A DNA stretch of 48,196 nt from Xenorhabdus kozodoii (GCF_002632875.1 NZ_NJCX01000012.1:74568-122763), one strand, 5' to 3'; numbered from the stretch's first letter, positions 32,250 to 43,072 are shown. Notes: generated by a model not told the origin, from the sequence alone. Translations and numbers: made by a program.

Positions 32250-33205
32250 TGATCGAACTAAAACACTTAAAAACGCTACAAGCACTCAACCATTGTGGCT
32301 CACTTGCAGCGGCGGCAAATTATTTGCATCAGACGCAATCCGCCCTTTCTCATCAATTCAGTGAATTAGAACATCGGCTGGGGTTTAAGTTATTCATTCG
32401 TAAAAGCCAGCCTTTGAAACTAACCCCTCAGGGGGAGGTTTTATTAAAGTTGGCAGAACAAGTTTTGCCCTTGGTGACCGCTTCCTTACGTCAATGCCAT
32501 GAACCGGAAGAGACAAACTTACGCATTGCCATTGAGTGTCATAGCTGTATCCAATGGCTGACCCCCGCACTTAAGCGTTTTCGTGAAAGTTGGCCGCAGG
32601 TTAACGTGGATTTCAAATCGGGTGTGACATTTGATCCGCAACCGGCACTGCAAAAACGCGAGCTGGATATTGTCCTGACATCTGACATTATTGCAGACAG
32701 CAACCTGCATTATACGCCGCTGTTTGATTATGAGGTGAAGCTGGTGATTGCCCCGGATCATCCACTGGCGAATAAACGCGATATTCGCCCACATGATCTT
32801 GCCGCTGAAACCTTGCTGATTTATCCTGTCCAGCGACAACGGTTTGACATCTGGCGACGTTTTCTCCAGCCAGCGGACGTGACTCCAACATTAAAAACTG
32901 TCGACAATACCTTATTGTTGATTCAGATGGTTGCCGCCCGATTGGGCATTGCCGCGTTGCCGCACTGGGCAGTGGAAACATTCGAAAGACAAGGATTAGT
33001 TGTCACTAAAACGTTGGGAGAAGGGTTATGGAGCAGATTGTACGCCGCCAGCCGGGAAGGAGAGCAGTGCCAACCTGCTATTGATACATTTATTCGTTCT
33101 GCGCGCCAGCACGCGGTGGATAGTTTACCGTTGGTGAAACGGGTTTCAATATCCAGCGGTGATGCACCCAAAGTGACGCAACAATCAGGCTGCCTCCAAT
33201 GGTAA
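32249..33205 (+). CDS. metR: LysR-type regulator MetR
   Basis: MetR activates metE and other methionine genes with homocysteine as coactivator. The 318-residue protein (E. coli 317) has a LysR helix-turn-helix at about 17-40 ([20 protein letters not shown]) and the family segment [20 protein letters not shown] periplasmic-binding-like effector domain follows. Divergent from metE, as in enterics. AAGG lies six bases before the ATG. Its last 116 bases overlap the end of the convergent gene yigM in antisense. Confidence 0.96.
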   Translation: MIELKHLKTLQALNHCGSLAAAANYLHQTQSALSHQFSELEHRLGFKLFIRKSQPLKLTPQGEVLLKLAEQVLPLVTASLRQCHEPEETNLRIAIECHSCIQWLTPALKRFRESWPQVNVDFKSGVTFDPQPALQKRELDIVLTSDIIADSNLHYTPLFDYEVKLVIAPDHPLANKRDIRPHDLAAETLLIYPVQRQRFDIWRRFLQPADVTPTLKTVDNTLLLIQMVAARLGIAALPHWAVETFERQGLVVTKTLGEGLWSRLYAASREGEQCQPAIDTFIRSARQHAVDSLPLVKRVSISSGDAPKVTQQSGCLQW

Positions 33206-33989
33206 AACTCAGCCAGTTGGGATGCTGCTGCCAAATTGCAAAATTGACCAACAGTCCCGCCGGAACCAGCATATTATTCATAATTGCCAGTGTTCCGGCA
33301 TCCACCTGAGTGGCACCATAGTTCCACATAAAGTAGCCAACACCTGATGCTCCAACACCCAGCCAAATCAAGACTCCCCACTGTAGCTGCGTTGTTGGCA
33401 GTTTTTGGGGATCACCAAACATCAGCCAGCCAATAACAGCGACAACGCAAGCGCCCAGATAGAACCATGAAAATGCGGTTCGCTGCGGGATCGGATGGAT
33501 CTCCATCAAGCGCTTATAACCGACCTGCCCAATTGCAAAGAAAATATTGGCCAGTTGTACTAACACCAGGCCAATCCAGAACGATTCACTCAATTGGTCA
33601 TAACGAATAATCGCTGCACCCGCCACGGCTAATATAGAGCTCAAGGCATAACCCCAGCGCAATCGCTGACGCCCCATCAAATCATAAAATAACGTGACAT
33701 AGAGCGGCGTCATAATGGTAAACAGCAAAAATTCTGCCACCGTCAGGTAGTGATAGGCGTGAAAGACAAACAGATACATTACACCAAGCTGGCAGGCACC
33801 AACGGCCATATACAGCGAAATCACTTTCAGCGATAACCCACGCCAGCGCAAAAAGGGTAAAAATACCATTGCGGCCAACATGACCCTGACAAGAACAGAA
33901 AACCAGCTATCAACCTGACCTGCGAGATAAGCGCCAATCAAGCTAAATGAAGCGGCCCACAAAAATGTTGTGATCGTTAACAGCCACAT
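33090..33989 (-). CDS. yigM: YigM, EamA-family (carboxylate/amino acid/amine or biotin) transporter
   Basis: A 299-residue inner-membrane protein with about ten hydrophobic helices in two EamA repeats, the length of E. coli YigM. YigM has been linked to biotin uptake in E. coli; the family is otherwise annotated as a carboxylate/amino acid/amine exporter. It opens with [18 protein letters not shown] and has [20 protein letters not shown] and [18 protein letters not shown]. Adjacent to metR as in E. coli. It follows yjcE by 22 bases on the same strand and may be cotranscribed. Its ribosome site is poor. Confidence 0.85.
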   Translation of the reverse strand: MWLLTITTFLWAASFSLIGAYLAGQVDSWFSVLVRVMLAAMVFLPFLRWRGLSLKVISLYMAVGACQLGVMYLFVFHAYHYLTVAEFLLFTIMTPLYVTLFYDLMGRQRLRWGYALSSILAVAGAAIIRYDQLSESFWIGLVLVQLANIFFAIGQVGYKRLMEIHPIPQRTAFSWFYLGACVVAVIGWLMFGDPQKLPTTQLQWGVLIWLGVGASGVGYFMWNYGATQVDAGTLAIMNNMLVPAGLLVNFAIWQQHPNWLSFTIGGSLIVASLWVHHRWILKPVSPTVNYPPRAGAQNE

Positions 33990-34011
33990 AATTTATTGAT
34001 CTTTTACCTTT

Positions 34012-35661
34012 TTATTGATTTTTTTCCACTAAAAGCGCTTCCAGCAAATCAAGCTCGTGCAGCAACGTTTGCAGTGTTTCATTACTAATTTTACGGGTTG
34101 CGCGCAAGTGATATAACTCCCCCCGCTCAGCCCTTAATGCCGTCAGACGGAAGCGGCGTTCCAGATCTTCCACCATCAGGTTATGCTCAATTTCATCCGT
34201 TCCTGCAGTTCGGCGGCGCAAATAGCCGGTGACTCTGGAAGCAATTTCGCTAATGACTTCTGCATCCAGTTTCTCTTCGGTATTGGCCGATAGACGCTCT
34301 TCCATCTTATTCATACTGACAATCGCAACCTCAGCCATTGCCGATTTTGCCATTCTGATTTCATTAAGGTCTGCCAGCTTATCACCGACTTTCATGCCAC
34401 GCAGCAGTAAAGGCAAGGCGATAACGCCCACAAAGAGGGAGAACAAGATCACGCCCGCGGCAATAAAAATTAACTGATAACGCGCGGGAAACGGATCACC
34501 ATCCGGCAAGAACAATGGCACAGACAGCGCACCAGCCAGCGTAATGGCTCCACGAACCCCCGCAAATGAAGCTAACCACAATTCACGGGTGGTATAGGTA
34601 GCAAAATGCAGCGGTTTTTTCTTTATCAGTATCTTGCTGGTATTTTTCATCAGCCATAACCAGCTAAAGCGCAATAATAACAGTGCCGCGTAAATGATCC
34701 CAACGGCAGCGAATAGCATCCAGGTTTCAACATTGGGATCAAGCTCAGCCTGCTCTACCGATGTTTCCCAAATACCGGGTAATTGCAGCCCCAGCATAAT
34801 GAACACAAGACCATTAAAGACAAAGGCCAGCATTCCCCAGACATTATCGGCTCGCAGACGCATATCCAGTGGTGCGTTGCGGATCACGCCGGCTTTACTG
34901 ATGGTCATACCTGCGGCAACCGCAGCCAGAATTCCCGATACACCGATATGTTCAGCAATCATATAGGAGGCAAACGGCAACAACATCATAAACATGATTT
35001 GAGTGGCGGGATCATCCCCACTCCAACGGCTCATCAGTCGCAGTGATTTACTGTACAACCAGGTGATAGCGATACCTGACAACAAGCCGCCAATCGCTAC
35101 CTTGAAAAACTCCACCGTTGCACCAGTGACGGTAAAGACCATCGTACCCATCGCAATCGCCACGGCAAATTTCAGAGCCACCAGACCCGAAGCATCATTC
35201 ATTAATGCTTCCCCTTCCAGCACGCTCATCATATCCTTAGGAATACGTCCTTTTCCAACAATCGATGACAATGCCACCGCATCTGTTGGGGATAATACCG
35301 CCGCCAGCGCAAAAGCAGCAATCAGTGGGATACCCGGCAATAACCAATAGATTAAATAACCAATGCCAACAACCGTCACCAATACCAACACTAAAACTAA
35401 GATGACGATTTCACGACTATGCTGGAAAAATTCTCTGGTCGGTGTTTTCCAACCATCAACAAACAACAAAGGAGGGATAAGTAAAACGAGGAATAGCTCA
35501 GGATCAAAAGTAACGTGTAAACCAAAACGAGGCCACGCCAGCAATGCTCCCATCGCTATTTGCACTATCGGCAAGGGAACACGGAACGGGATCATTTTAG
35601 TAAGAACACCAGAAACTGACACCACCAAAATCAAGATCAAGATAGTAAAGAATATTTCCAT
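34012..35661 (-). CDS. yjcE: YjcE-like Na+/H+ antiporter (CPA1 family)
   Basis: A monovalent cation-proton antiporter with about 11-12 membrane helices and a charged cytoplasmic C-terminal domain from about residue 410. ATG 35661 gives 549 residues, the same as E. coli YjcE, and has AAGGG close upstream; an in-frame ATG at 35682 adds seven unmatched residues. Antiporter motifs are ALAAVLSPTDAVALS (about 111-125) and GEALMNDASGLVALKFA with the ND pair. SFAGVRGAITLAGALSVP is also present. Ion specificity is not deducible. ghxP lies upstream, as in E. coli. Confidence 0.92.
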   Translation of the reverse strand: MEIFFTILILILVVSVSGVLTKMIPFRVPLPIVQIAMGALLAWPRFGLHVTFDPELFLVLLIPPLLFVDGWKTPTREFFQHSREIVILVLVLVLVTVVGIGYLIYWLLPGIPLIAAFALAAVLSPTDAVALSSIVGKGRIPKDMMSVLEGEALMNDASGLVALKFAVAIAMGTMVFTVTGATVEFFKVAIGGLLSGIAITWLYSKSLRLMSRWSGDDPATQIMFMMLLPFASYMIAEHIGVSGILAAVAAGMTISKAGVIRNAPLDMRLRADNVWGMLAFVFNGLVFIMLGLQLPGIWETSVEQAELDPNVETWMLFAAVGIIYAALLLLRFSWLWLMKNTSKILIKKKPLHFATYTTRELWLASFAGVRGAITLAGALSVPLFLPDGDPFPARYQLIFIAAGVILFSLFVGVIALPLLLRGMKVGDKLADLNEIRMAKSAMAEVAIVSMNKMEERLSANTEEKLDAEVISEIASRVTGYLRRRTAGTDEIEHNLMVEDLERRFRLTALRAERGELYHLRATRKISNETLQTLLHELDLLEALLVEKNQ

Positions 35662-35919
35662 GTTACCCTTACAAATTGCCAAAAATCCGTCAGTGGAAAG
35701 ATTGTGACTGTTTTTTACTATTAATAACAGGGTTAATAACCATAAATATTACAGTTATTAAAGAAAATCAAAAAACAATCACATTGTGAATCAATCAGCA
35801 TTGATCCATTTCTCTATTTTATGCTTATCGGCCAGGATATGTTGAAAAATGAGTATATTTTTATAATGTATCTGGTTATTACAAGATAGCTAATCGTGGA
35901 ATGGAAAGGTATGGAAGGA

Positions 35920-35946
35920 ATGCGCAAACGCTGAGCGTTTGCGCAT
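35920..35946. repeat. 13-base-arm palindrome after ghxP
   Basis: ATGCGCAAACGCT and AGCGTTTGCGCAT are perfect complements with one base between. It begins 11 bases beyond the ghxP stop on the minus strand, a typical terminator position, but the T-rich flank is poor. The arms contain CGCAAACG, the half-site of the purine repressor, so the palindrome might also bind PurR-like proteins. Confidence 0.6.
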
Positions 35947-35957
35947 AATATTTTATA

Positions 35958-37304
35958 TCAGATAGCCCAATTACCGGCATAAAATACCACTAATACAATG
36001 GCAAGAATAACTGTACCTATATTGAGTTTACGCCATTCACCCGAAAAAATACGCCCAACAACCAGCGCACTGAAACCCAGCATAATGCCTGTCACGATGT
36101 TACACGTCAGCACGATAAATACCGCGCAAAGTAAACCTGACATTGCATCAACAAAATCGTCAAAGTTTAGCTTTCTCACATTACTTAGCATTAATAACCC
36201 GACGTACATCAAGGCAGGGGCAGTCGCATAAGCCGGAACCAAATACGACAGCGGAGACAAGAATAAAATCAACAGGAATAAAATACCCACAACGGCAGCG
36301 GTTAAACCCGTTTTACCACCCGCCGCGGTTCCTGCGGCAGACTCAATATAAACCGCCGCGGGGGAAGAGCCGATAACCCCGGCCAAAATGCTACTGACCG
36401 AATCGGCGGTCAGTGCCTTGCCGCCATTGATAATCTGGCCTCGCTTATCCAGCAAATTGGCTTGCCCTGCAACAGCCCGGATCGTACCCGTCGCATCAAA
36501 TATCGCTGTCATTACCAGCGCCAGAACACTGGGCAATACAACAGGCTGTAACGCCCCCATAATGTCCATGCTCAACATCAGGGACAAGCCATCTTCCCCC
36601 AATGTCGGAAATTTAAACAATCCTTGATATTTAACGGCGGGATCAAAAATCAAACCGATAATAGAGATCACGATGATCACCAGTAAGATACCGCCCGGCA
36701 CTTTCTTCTTCTCCAGGCCGATAATCCCTGCCAGCCCCAATAGCGTCATCCCCACGGGAAAGGAGGTCAATGAACCAAAGGAAACCGGCAAGCCAGCGTG
36801 AGGGTTCTTAATCACCAGGCCAACACCATTGGCTGCGATCAACAATAAAAATAAGCCAATGCCAATACCCGTTCCATGTGCAATCCCCATTGGCATATTG
36901 CGTAAAATCCATGCTCGCACCCCTGTCACGGAAATGATCGTAAACAGGCATCCCATCAGGAAAACTGCACCAAGTGCCACAGGAATGCTGACCTGCTGCC
37001 CTAACACCAGGCTGAACGCGGTAAATGCCGTCAATGAGATCGCACAACCAATCGCCATGGGCAAATTAACCCACAACCCCATCAATAATGAGCCGATACC
37101 GGTCACCAGACAGACAGAAATAAACACAGCGGTATGAGGAAATCCGGCTTGCCCAAGCATCCCTGGCACCACAATAACGGAATAGACCATCGCCAAAAAT
37201 GTTGTCAATCCAGCGAGAACTTCCTGACGTACCGTCGATCCGCGTTCAGTAATCTTAAAATACCTATCGAGTTTGCATTGAGTTGGTGCCTGCATACCAG
37301 ACAT
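35958..37304 (-). CDS. ghxP: Guanine/hypoxanthine permease GhxP (NCS2/AzgA)
   Basis: A high-affinity purine permease of 448 residues (E. coli GhxP/YjcD 449) with about 12-14 membrane helices. Family blocks are [20 protein letters not shown] (about 32-51), [17 protein letters not shown] and [20 protein letters not shown], which includes the substrate-site glutamate. AGGGG lies seven bases before the ATG. The paralogue GhxQ (YgfQ) is an alternative, but the yjcE neighbour favours GhxP. Two PurR-like sites 68-148 bases upstream suggest repression by purines. Confidence 0.9.
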   Translation of the reverse strand: MSGMQAPTQCKLDRYFKITERGSTVRQEVLAGLTTFLAMVYSVIVVPGMLGQAGFPHTAVFISVCLVTGIGSLLMGLWVNLPMAIGCAISLTAFTAFSLVLGQQVSIPVALGAVFLMGCLFTIISVTGVRAWILRNMPMGIAHGTGIGIGLFLLLIAANGVGLVIKNPHAGLPVSFGSLTSFPVGMTLLGLAGIIGLEKKKVPGGILLVIIVISIIGLIFDPAVKYQGLFKFPTLGEDGLSLMLSMDIMGALQPVVLPSVLALVMTAIFDATGTIRAVAGQANLLDKRGQIINGGKALTADSVSSILAGVIGSSPAAVYIESAAGTAAGGKTGLTAAVVGILFLLILFLSPLSYLVPAYATAPALMYVGLLMLSNVRKLNFDDFVDAMSGLLCAVFIVLTCNIVTGIMLGFSALVVGRIFSGEWRKLNIGTVILAIVLVVFYAGNWAI

Positions 37305-37371
37305 GTTTTTCCCCTGCTTTTGTTAAATATGTTGCCTTGAAAAACGCCCGTCCTGCCTCTTCACTCACCAA

Positions 37372-37387
37372 ACGAAAACGATTACTT
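37372..37387. promoter_or_regulatory. PurR-like operator 1 upstream of ghxP
   Basis: ACGAAAACGATTACTT matches the PurR consensus ACGCAAACGTTTGCGT at 12 of 16 positions, with the central CG retained. It lies 68 bases before the ghxP ATG. PurR control of yjcD is known in E. coli, so function is plausible. Confidence 0.65.
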
Positions 37388-37436
37388 CACAAGACAACAA
37401 AATCAGTGCTGTACTGATTAGTCCAGCCATTCGTTT

Positions 37437-37452
37437 GCGCAATCGTTTGGCT
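37437..37452. promoter_or_regulatory. PurR-like operator 2 upstream of ghxP
   Basis: GCGCAATCGTTTGGCT matches the PurR consensus at 12 of 16 positions and keeps the central CG. It is 49 bases beyond operator 1. Two sites could give cooperative or looped repression; alternatively only the first is real. Confidence 0.5.
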
Positions 37453-37552
37453 TTTTGGGTAAAGAAACAGTGAGAAAATGTGAAGCGGATGATTATCCAG
37501 TGGATCAGGGATAAGAATCAAGCGCTAATCACCTTGGCAGAGGATAAAACTC

Positions 37553-37636
37553 ATGTTCTGTCTGTTTGCAGAGTCATTTATTAACATTGATGCCTATTTG
37601 TTCAATAATGACGAAGATAGGAATAATGAGCCTTAA
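37553..37636 (+). CDS. Possible 27-residue small protein
   Basis: A short open frame starting ATG 37553, with AGAGGA eight bases upstream, a better ribosome site than many real genes here. The predicted product begins MFCLFAESF and ends in an acidic stretch (NNDEDRNNEP). No signal peptide or family is recognised. It lies between the PurR-like sites and glk and reads toward glk. A chance frame of this length is common, so this is only a candidate. Confidence 0.2.
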   Translation: MFCLFAESFINIDAYLFNNDEDRNNEP

Positions 37637-37847
37637 TTCATCGGCAGAACATAAGGTGGCAAAGTCGCTTAGGAACGGTACATCTCCGACTGATTTCCTC
37701 CGCGAAGATTACGACGTTTTTCACTAAAATATCGATACATTTTTATGCGGCCTTTAGGCCAGAGCTTGTGTAAAATCCCCCCAATTCGACTTTTGACGGA
37801 CTCATTAGAATAGAGACCATTTTCTGTAAATATTAAGGAGATAAACC

Positions 37848-38816
37848 ATGGCAACTTATGCTCTGGTCGGTGATATCGGCGGTACAAATGCACGTCTGGC
37901 CTTATGTGATGTAGATACGGGGCAACTGAGCGCAGTGGAAATCTATCCCTGCGCACATTATCCATCGCTTGAAATCGTTATCCGCCAATATTTGGAACAA
38001 CAAAACTGTGAAGTTAATGATGGCTGTATCGCTATTGCCTGTCCGGTAACCGATGATGTGATCAGTATGACCAACCACAGTTGGCGTTTTTCGGTTAGCC
38101 AAATGCAGGCATCCCTGGGGTGGGAACGTTTTGAGGTGATTAACGATTTTACCGCCGTTTCCCTCGCCATTCCGGTTCTGGGGGCAGATGATGTGATCCA
38201 GATTGGCGGAAAACAGCCTCAGACTAAACGCCCTATCGCGGTTTATGGTGCAGGTACGGGATTAGGTGTCGCACACCTTATTCACACGGGAACTCAATGG
38301 ATGAGTTTGCCAGGTGAAGGGGGTCATGTTGATTTTGCGCCGGACAGTACGGATGAAGATCATATGTTGACCGTGCTGCGTGAAGAATATGGTCATGTCT
38401 CCGCCGAGCGAGTCCTTTCTGGGCCGGGTTTGGTGAATATTTACCGCTCCCTGATAAAACTCAGCGGCCAGATCGCAGAAGATCTTACCCCTCGCGATAT
38501 TTCTGATCGCGCACTGAGTGGAAATTGCCCTGTCTGCAAACAGGCATTGGAACTCTTCTGCACCGCGTTAGGACGTTTTGGTGGCAACCTGGCCCTCAAT
38601 ATTGGCGCATTTGGTGGTGTTTACATCGCAGGTGGGATCGTCCCGCGTTTTCTTGATTTCTTTCAAAAATCAGGTTTCCGGCAAGGATTTGAAAACAAAG
38701 GCAGATTTAAGCGCTATTTAAAAGATATTCCTGTGTATCTGATTACTCATGATAAACCAGGCTTATTGGGGGCGGGATCTTATATTCGTCAATCACTGGG
38801 TAAAGAGATTGGGTAA
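37848..38816 (+). CDS. glk: Glucokinase Glk
   Basis: Glk phosphorylates free cytosolic glucose (for example from disaccharide breakdown) with ATP. The 322-residue protein (E. coli 321) shows the N-terminal phosphate loop [15 protein letters not shown] (about 7-21) and the catalytic aspartate in [24 protein letters not shown] and the glucose-contact [11 protein letters not shown] follow, and the C-terminal [16 protein letters not shown] completes the fold. AGGAG precedes the ATG. In E. coli glk is elsewhere on the chromosome; here it lies between ghxP and ssb. Confidence 0.96.
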   Translation: MATYALVGDIGGTNARLALCDVDTGQLSAVEIYPCAHYPSLEIVIRQYLEQQNCEVNDGCIAIACPVTDDVISMTNHSWRFSVSQMQASLGWERFEVINDFTAVSLAIPVLGADDVIQIGGKQPQTKRPIAVYGAGTGLGVAHLIHTGTQWMSLPGEGGHVDFAPDSTDEDHMLTVLREEYGHVSAERVLSGPGLVNIYRSLIKLSGQIAEDLTPRDISDRALSGNCPVCKQALELFCTALGRFGGNLALNIGAFGGVYIAGGIVPRFLDFFQKSGFRQGFENKGRFKRYLKDIPVYLITHDKPGLLGAGSYIRQSLGKEIG

Positions 38817-38934
38817 ATCTTTCCGAGATAGTGATACTGACTCATGCTATTTATTTGTTTGATTTATTGATAATAATTTTGAGCCCTATTTAGCATAAGT
38901 ATCTCATCATTCCATTGACTATGAGAACGCTGGC

Positions 38935-38979
38935 TTGATCTGACAATTACCGAAAAAAAGCGAATAATTGCCAGATCAA
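38935..38979. repeat. TGACAATTACC hairpin, copy 2
   Basis: TTGATCTGACAATTA (38935-38949) and TAATTGCCAGATCAA (38965-38979) pair at 14 of 15 positions, with a purine-rich loop containing GAAAAAAAG. It lies between the convergent 3' ends of glk and ssb, where it could act as a two-way transcript end. It shares CTGACAATTACC with the hairpin at 23136-23170. Confidence 0.75.
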
Positions 38980-39064
38980 ATTTAAGCTACTACAAATTAA
39001 ACGACGACAGAAAAGAAAAGTCGGGATCGACCTTCGTCAGATACTGAGCAACTTTTCAGTCCAC

Positions 39065-39586
39065 TCAGAACGGAATATCATCATCAAAATCTATTGGTGG
39101 CTCGTTGCTCTGTGGTGCAGGAGACTGCGCTGGACGAGATGGAGCGCCGCCACTGAATTGCTGAGATGCTTGAGCTTGAGGCTGTTGTGGTTGTCCCCAG
39201 CTTCCTTGTGCTGGTGCATCCTGTGCTGCGCCACTGCGGCTACCCAACATCTGCATGGTGCCGCCTATAGGATTGACCACAACTTCTGTGGTGTAACGGT
39301 CTTGACCACTCTGGTCCTGCCATTTGCGAGTCTGCAAAGAGCCTTCGATATAAACCTGAGAACCTTTGCGCAAGTATTCACCGGCGACTTCTGCCAATTT
39401 GCCGAAAAACACGACACGGTGCCATTCGGTTTTCTCTCTCATCTCACCGGTTTGCTTATCGCGCCAGCTCTCAGACGTTGCCAGAGTAATGTTGGCAACT
39501 GCACCGCCATTCGGCATATAGCGAACTTCCGGGTCCTGCCCCAAATTACCCACTAAAATAACTTTGTTTACGCCTCTGCTGGCCAT
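39065..39586 (-). CDS. ssb: Single-stranded DNA-binding protein Ssb
   Basis: Ssb coats single-stranded DNA in replication, repair and recombination. The 173-residue protein has the OB-fold in the first 110 residues ([21 protein letters not shown], cited in part, and [24 protein letters not shown], in part). A flexible Gln/Pro/Ala/Ser linker follows, then the conserved acidic partner-binding tip DFDDDIPF. It is divergent from uvrA with a LexA box between, as in E. coli. Slightly shorter than E. coli Ssb (178) because of the linker. Confidence 0.97.
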   Translation of the reverse strand: MASRGVNKVILVGNLGQDPEVRYMPNGGAVANITLATSESWRDKQTGEMREKTEWHRVVFFGKLAEVAGEYLRKGSQVYIEGSLQTRKWQDQSGQDRYTTEVVVNPIGGTMQMLGSRSGAAQDAPAQGSWGQPQQPQAQASQQFSGGAPSRPAQSPAPQSNEPPIDFDDDIPF

Positions 39587-39753
39587 TGGGAATACTCCTG
39601 ATGAAATGAATTTTGCTAAAAACGGATGTCTCTAATTATAAGCGAAGTAGTTTACCATGCGAGGGATAAGTTTATATAGAAAGCCTTTATATTATACTTT
39701 GCGAAGCGCATCGTACTTTACATTGTGTGGATACAGCCTATTTTTCCCTTAAG

Positions 39754-39773
39754 TACTGTATATCCACTCAGCA
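39754..39773. promoter_or_regulatory. LexA (SOS) box between ssb and uvrA
   Basis: TACTGTATATCCACTCAGCA contains CTG-N10-CAG (39756-39771) and resembles the consensus TACTGTATATATATACAGTA, with a weaker right half. It lies about 63 bases before the uvrA ATG and about 170 before ssb. In E. coli LexA regulates both genes from this region. Confidence 0.85.
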
Positions 39774-39835
39774 ATATTCGTGCAATAATAATGCGTTTAT
39801 GAGTTTTGCTCTATCAATAATCTGGGAAATGGTAT

Positions 39836-42667
39836 ATGGATAACATCGAAGTTCGGGGCGCACGTACCCATAATCTTAAGAATATCAATTTAATAATTCC
39901 CCGTGACAAGCTGATAGTCATTACTGGGCTATCTGGCTCTGGTAAGTCCTCTTTGGCTTTCGATACCTTGTATGCAGAGGGGCAACGCCGCTATGTTGAA
40001 TCCCTCTCTGCTTATGCCCGCCAGTTTTTGTCACTGATGGAAAAACCGGATGTCGATCATATTGAAGGGCTATCCCCCGCCATTTCCATTGAGCAAAAGT
40101 CTACTTCCCATAATCCACGCTCTACGGTCGGAACGATAACTGAAATTCACGATTATCTCCGTCTGCTATTTGCGCGAGTGGGTGAGCCACTTTGTCCTGA
40201 GCACAATATCACGCTGGCAGCACAAACGATCAGTCAGATGGTAGATAATGTTCTGGCATTGCCAGAAGGCCAACGCCTGATGTTATTGGCTCCTGTCGTC
40301 AAAGAGCGTAAGGGGGAGCATAGCAAGCTGCTGGATAATCTTGCAACCCAAGGCTATATCCGCGCCCGTATTGATGGTGAAGTGTGTGACCTTTCCGATC
40401 CGCCAAAACTCGAATTACAGAAAAAACACACCATTGAAGTCGTCATCGACCGCTTTAAGGTGCGCGCTGACCTCGCCCAGCGATTGGCGGAATCTTTCGA
40501 AACCGCGTTAGCGCTTTCCGATGGCACGGCCGTCATTGCCAATATGGATGATACAAAGGCCGAAGAGTTGGTCTTCTCCGCCAATTTCGCCTGTCCAATA
40601 TGTGGCTATAGTATGAGCGAATTGGAGCCGCGTCTGTTCTCCTTCAACAATCCCGCAGGAGCTTGCCCTACTTGTGATGGATTAGGGGTTCAGCAGTTTT
40701 TTGATCCTGAACGCGTTGTCCAAAATGAAGGGATCTCCCTTGCCGGAGGTGCGATCCGGGGTTGGGATCGCCGTAATTTCTACTATTTCCAGATGCTAAG
40801 ATCATTGGCAGAACACTACAAATTCGATATCGAAACCCCATTTAATCAGTTAGGTGCCGACATTCAGAAAGTGGTCTTATACGGTTCAGGTAAAGAATCC
40901 ATCGAATTTAAATACACCAATGACCGGGGTGACGTGACTGTTCGTCACCACCCGTTCGAAGGTGTTCTGCATAATATGGAACGCCGCTATAAAGAGACGG
41001 AATCCACCGCAGTACGGGAAGAATTGGCGAAATATATCAGTAATCGATCTTGCATTTCCTGTGACGGAACACGATTGCGTAAAGAAGCGCGTTATGTCTT
41101 TATCGAAAATACCACGCTGCCACAAATTTCGGATTTCAGCATCGGTCATGCGATGGCGTTTTTCCAAAATATCAAACTGAATGGACAACGTGCCAAAATT
41201 GCTGAAAAAGTCCTGAAAGAGATCTGTGATCGCCTGAAATTCTTGGTGAATGTTGGATTAAATTATCTGACGCTCTCCCGCTCAGCAGAAACGCTTTCAG
41301 GCGGGGAAGCCCAGCGTATCCGTCTGGCGAGCCAGATCGGTGCAGGGCTTGTCGGTGTGATGTATGTGCTGGATGAACCTTCCATTGGTCTGCACCAAAG
41401 AGATAATGAGCGTTTGCTGGAAACATTGCTCCACCTGCGCAATTTAGGCAATACGGTTATCGTTGTCGAGCACGATGAAGATGCCATCCGTGCGGCTGAC
41501 CATATTATTGATATCGGACCAGGAGCGGGCGTACATGGTGGTGAGATTGTTGCCGAAGGCAAACTTATCGATATCATGGAAAGCCCACAATCGCTCACGG
41601 GAAAATACCTGAGTGGTGAACGTAAAATTGCTATTCCAGAACAACGCGTGCCCGCCAATCCAGACAAGATGTTGAAATTGATTGGCGCAAAAGGCAATAA
41701 CCTGAAAAAAGTGACATTAAACCTGCCGGTTGGCTTGTTTACTTGTATCACAGGCGTTTCTGGCTCCGGTAAATCAACGTTAATCAACGATACGCTGTTC
41801 CCTATCGCGCAGCGCCAGTTAAACGGGGCGACAAATATTAATCCTGCCCCTTATATCGATATCCAAGGGCTTGAGCATTTTGACAAGGTGATCGACATTG
41901 ACCAAAGTCCGATCGGCAGAACCCCCCGTTCAAATCCGGCCACTTATACTGGCGTGTTCACCCCTGTCAGGGAATTATTTTCGGGCGTTCCTGAATCCCG
42001 CGCCCGCGGCTATACACCGGGGCGTTTTAGTTTCAACGTCAAGGGCGGACGTTGCGAAGCCTGTCAGGGTGATGGGGTAATCAAAGTTGAGATGCACTTT
42101 TTGCCCGATGTTTATGTGCCTTGCGATCAATGCAAGGGCAAGCGTTACAACCGCGAAACACTGGAAATCAAATATAAGGGCAAGAATATTAATGAAGTGC
42201 TGAACATGACCATCGAAGAGTCTCGTGAATTCTTTGATGCCGTGCCTGCCCTTGCCCGTAAACTGCAAACGTTGATCGATGTCGGCCTCTCCTATATTCG
42301 TCTGGGGCAATCTGCAACGACACTTTCCGGCGGGGAAGCTCAGCGGGTAAAACTGGCGCGAGAATTATCCAAGCGAGGTACAGGCCAGACACTGTATATT
42401 CTTGATGAACCAACAACTGGCCTGCATTTTGCGGATATTCAGCAACTATTGTCCGTTCTGCACCAATTGCGGGATCAAGGAAATACGATTGTCGTCATCG
42501 AACATAATTTGGATGTCATCAAAACGGCTGACTGGATTGTTGATTTGGGTCCCGAAGGTGGCAGTGGTGGTGGTGAAATATTGGTTTCAGGAACACCAGA
42601 AGAAGTGGCTCAATGTGAGAAATCTCACACTGCTCGCTTTTTGCAGCCAATACTTGAACGAGATTAA
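39836..42667 (+). CDS. uvrA: Excinuclease ABC subunit UvrA
   Basis: UvrA dimers find bulky DNA lesions and load UvrB in nucleotide excision repair. The 943-residue protein (E. coli 940) has two ABC modules. Walker A motifs are [14 protein letters not shown] near 31 and [14 protein letters not shown] near 640. There are two LSGGEAQR signatures, and Walker B is seen in [11 protein letters not shown] and [11 protein letters not shown]. Zinc modules are CPICGYS...CPTCDGLG and CEACQGDG...[11 protein letters not shown] control is indicated by the upstream LexA box. A terminator follows. Confidence 0.98.
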   Translation: MDNIEVRGARTHNLKNINLIIPRDKLIVITGLSGSGKSSLAFDTLYAEGQRRYVESLSAYARQFLSLMEKPDVDHIEGLSPAISIEQKSTSHNPRSTVGTITEIHDYLRLLFARVGEPLCPEHNITLAAQTISQMVDNVLALPEGQRLMLLAPVVKERKGEHSKLLDNLATQGYIRARIDGEVCDLSDPPKLELQKKHTIEVVIDRFKVRADLAQRLAESFETALALSDGTAVIANMDDTKAEELVFSANFACPICGYSMSELEPRLFSFNNPAGACPTCDGLGVQQFFDPERVVQNEGISLAGGAIRGWDRRNFYYFQMLRSLAEHYKFDIETPFNQLGADIQKVVLYGSGKESIEFKYTNDRGDVTVRHHPFEGVLHNMERRYKETESTAVREELAKYISNRSCISCDGTRLRKEARYVFIENTTLPQISDFSIGHAMAFFQNIKLNGQRAKIAEKVLKEICDRLKFLVNVGLNYLTLSRSAETLSGGEAQRIRLASQIGAGLVGVMYVLDEPSIGLHQRDNERLLETLLHLRNLGNTVIVVEHDEDAIRAADHIIDIGPGAGVHGGEIVAEGKLIDIMESPQSLTGKYLSGERKIAIPEQRVPANPDKMLKLIGAKGNNLKKVTLNLPVGLFTCITGVSGSGKSTLINDTLFPIAQRQLNGATNINPAPYIDIQGLEHFDKVIDIDQSPIGRTPRSNPATYTGVFTPVRELFSGVPESRARGYTPGRFSFNVKGGRCEACQGDGVIKVEMHFLPDVYVPCDQCKGKRYNRETLEIKYKGKNINEVLNMTIEESREFFDAVPALARKLQTLIDVGLSYIRLGQSATTLSGGEAQRVKLARELSKRGTGQTLYILDEPTTGLHFADIQQLLSVLHQLRDQGNTIVVIEHNLDVIKTADWIVDLGPEGGSGGGEILVSGTPEEVAQCEKSHTARFLQPILERD

Positions 42668-42700
42668 TTTATTAATTTCAAAACTCAATTATCTATAATT

Positions 42701-42724
42701 CTCCCCACTTGGTGGGGAGTTTTT
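42701..42724 (+). terminator. Rho-independent terminator of uvrA
   Basis: CTCCCCAC (42701-42708) pairs with GTGGGGAG (42712-42719) across TTG, followed by five T. It lies 33 bases after the uvrA stop. Confidence 0.92.
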
Positions 42725-42913
42725 ATAGCCCATTATTAACCAAACTCATCCTCATACCTGCAAAAAAGCCTTTCCTTACCGTTAATTCAGATGAAACAAC
42801 CTTTCGTGAATTAATATTCGATTGTTGATCTAATATTATTAATACTCACATTGCCAAAGTATTAATGCCATAATGGCATAACACATGCTTTAAACTTATA
42901 ATGGAGATGAAAC

Positions 42914-43072
42914 ATGTATATGTTTTTACCGTTCTTAATTGCGCTAGTTATAATTGCAACTGTTATTACCGGCAAGAAAAAGCTGACGTATACACTTTGG
43001 TTCGCTTTATTTATCGTCACAGTATTTTGGTTTAAATATCATGCCACTGATGCATTGAACCTTTCTTTCTAA
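42914..43072 (+). CDS. Small two-helix membrane protein (DUF5993-like)
   Basis: A 52-residue protein with two hydrophobic helices (about 3-18 and 27-41) separated by the basic turn TGKKKLTY. GGAG lies seven bases before the ATG. It has the size and layout of DUF5993 proteins, which I recall as neighbours of DsbB-family oxidases; this should be confirmed by a domain search. The DsbB-like gene follows after 12 bases, so the two are surely one transcript. The basic turn suggests both ends face the periplasm. A helper or regulatory subunit for the oxidase is an inference. Confidence 0.75.
   Translation: MYMFLPFLIALVIIATVITGKKKLTYTLWFALFIVTVFWFKYHATDALNLSF

Larger units (their letters stand above)
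37305..37847. other. 543-base ghxP/glk divergent gap
   Basis: It holds two PurR-like operators near ghxP (37372-37387, 37437-37452) and a possible 27-codon gene (37553-37636). A GGCCTTTAGGCC palindrome lies at about 37749-37760. AGGAG before glk serves that gene. No terminator, repeat family or RNA gene could be named in the rest. Confidence 0.6.

Noticed and set aside
37669-37965. 98-codon minus-strand frame overlapping the glk start
   Set aside because: Covers the glk ribosome site and N-terminal coding region in antisense; composition is arginine/tyrosine-rich shadow sequence.
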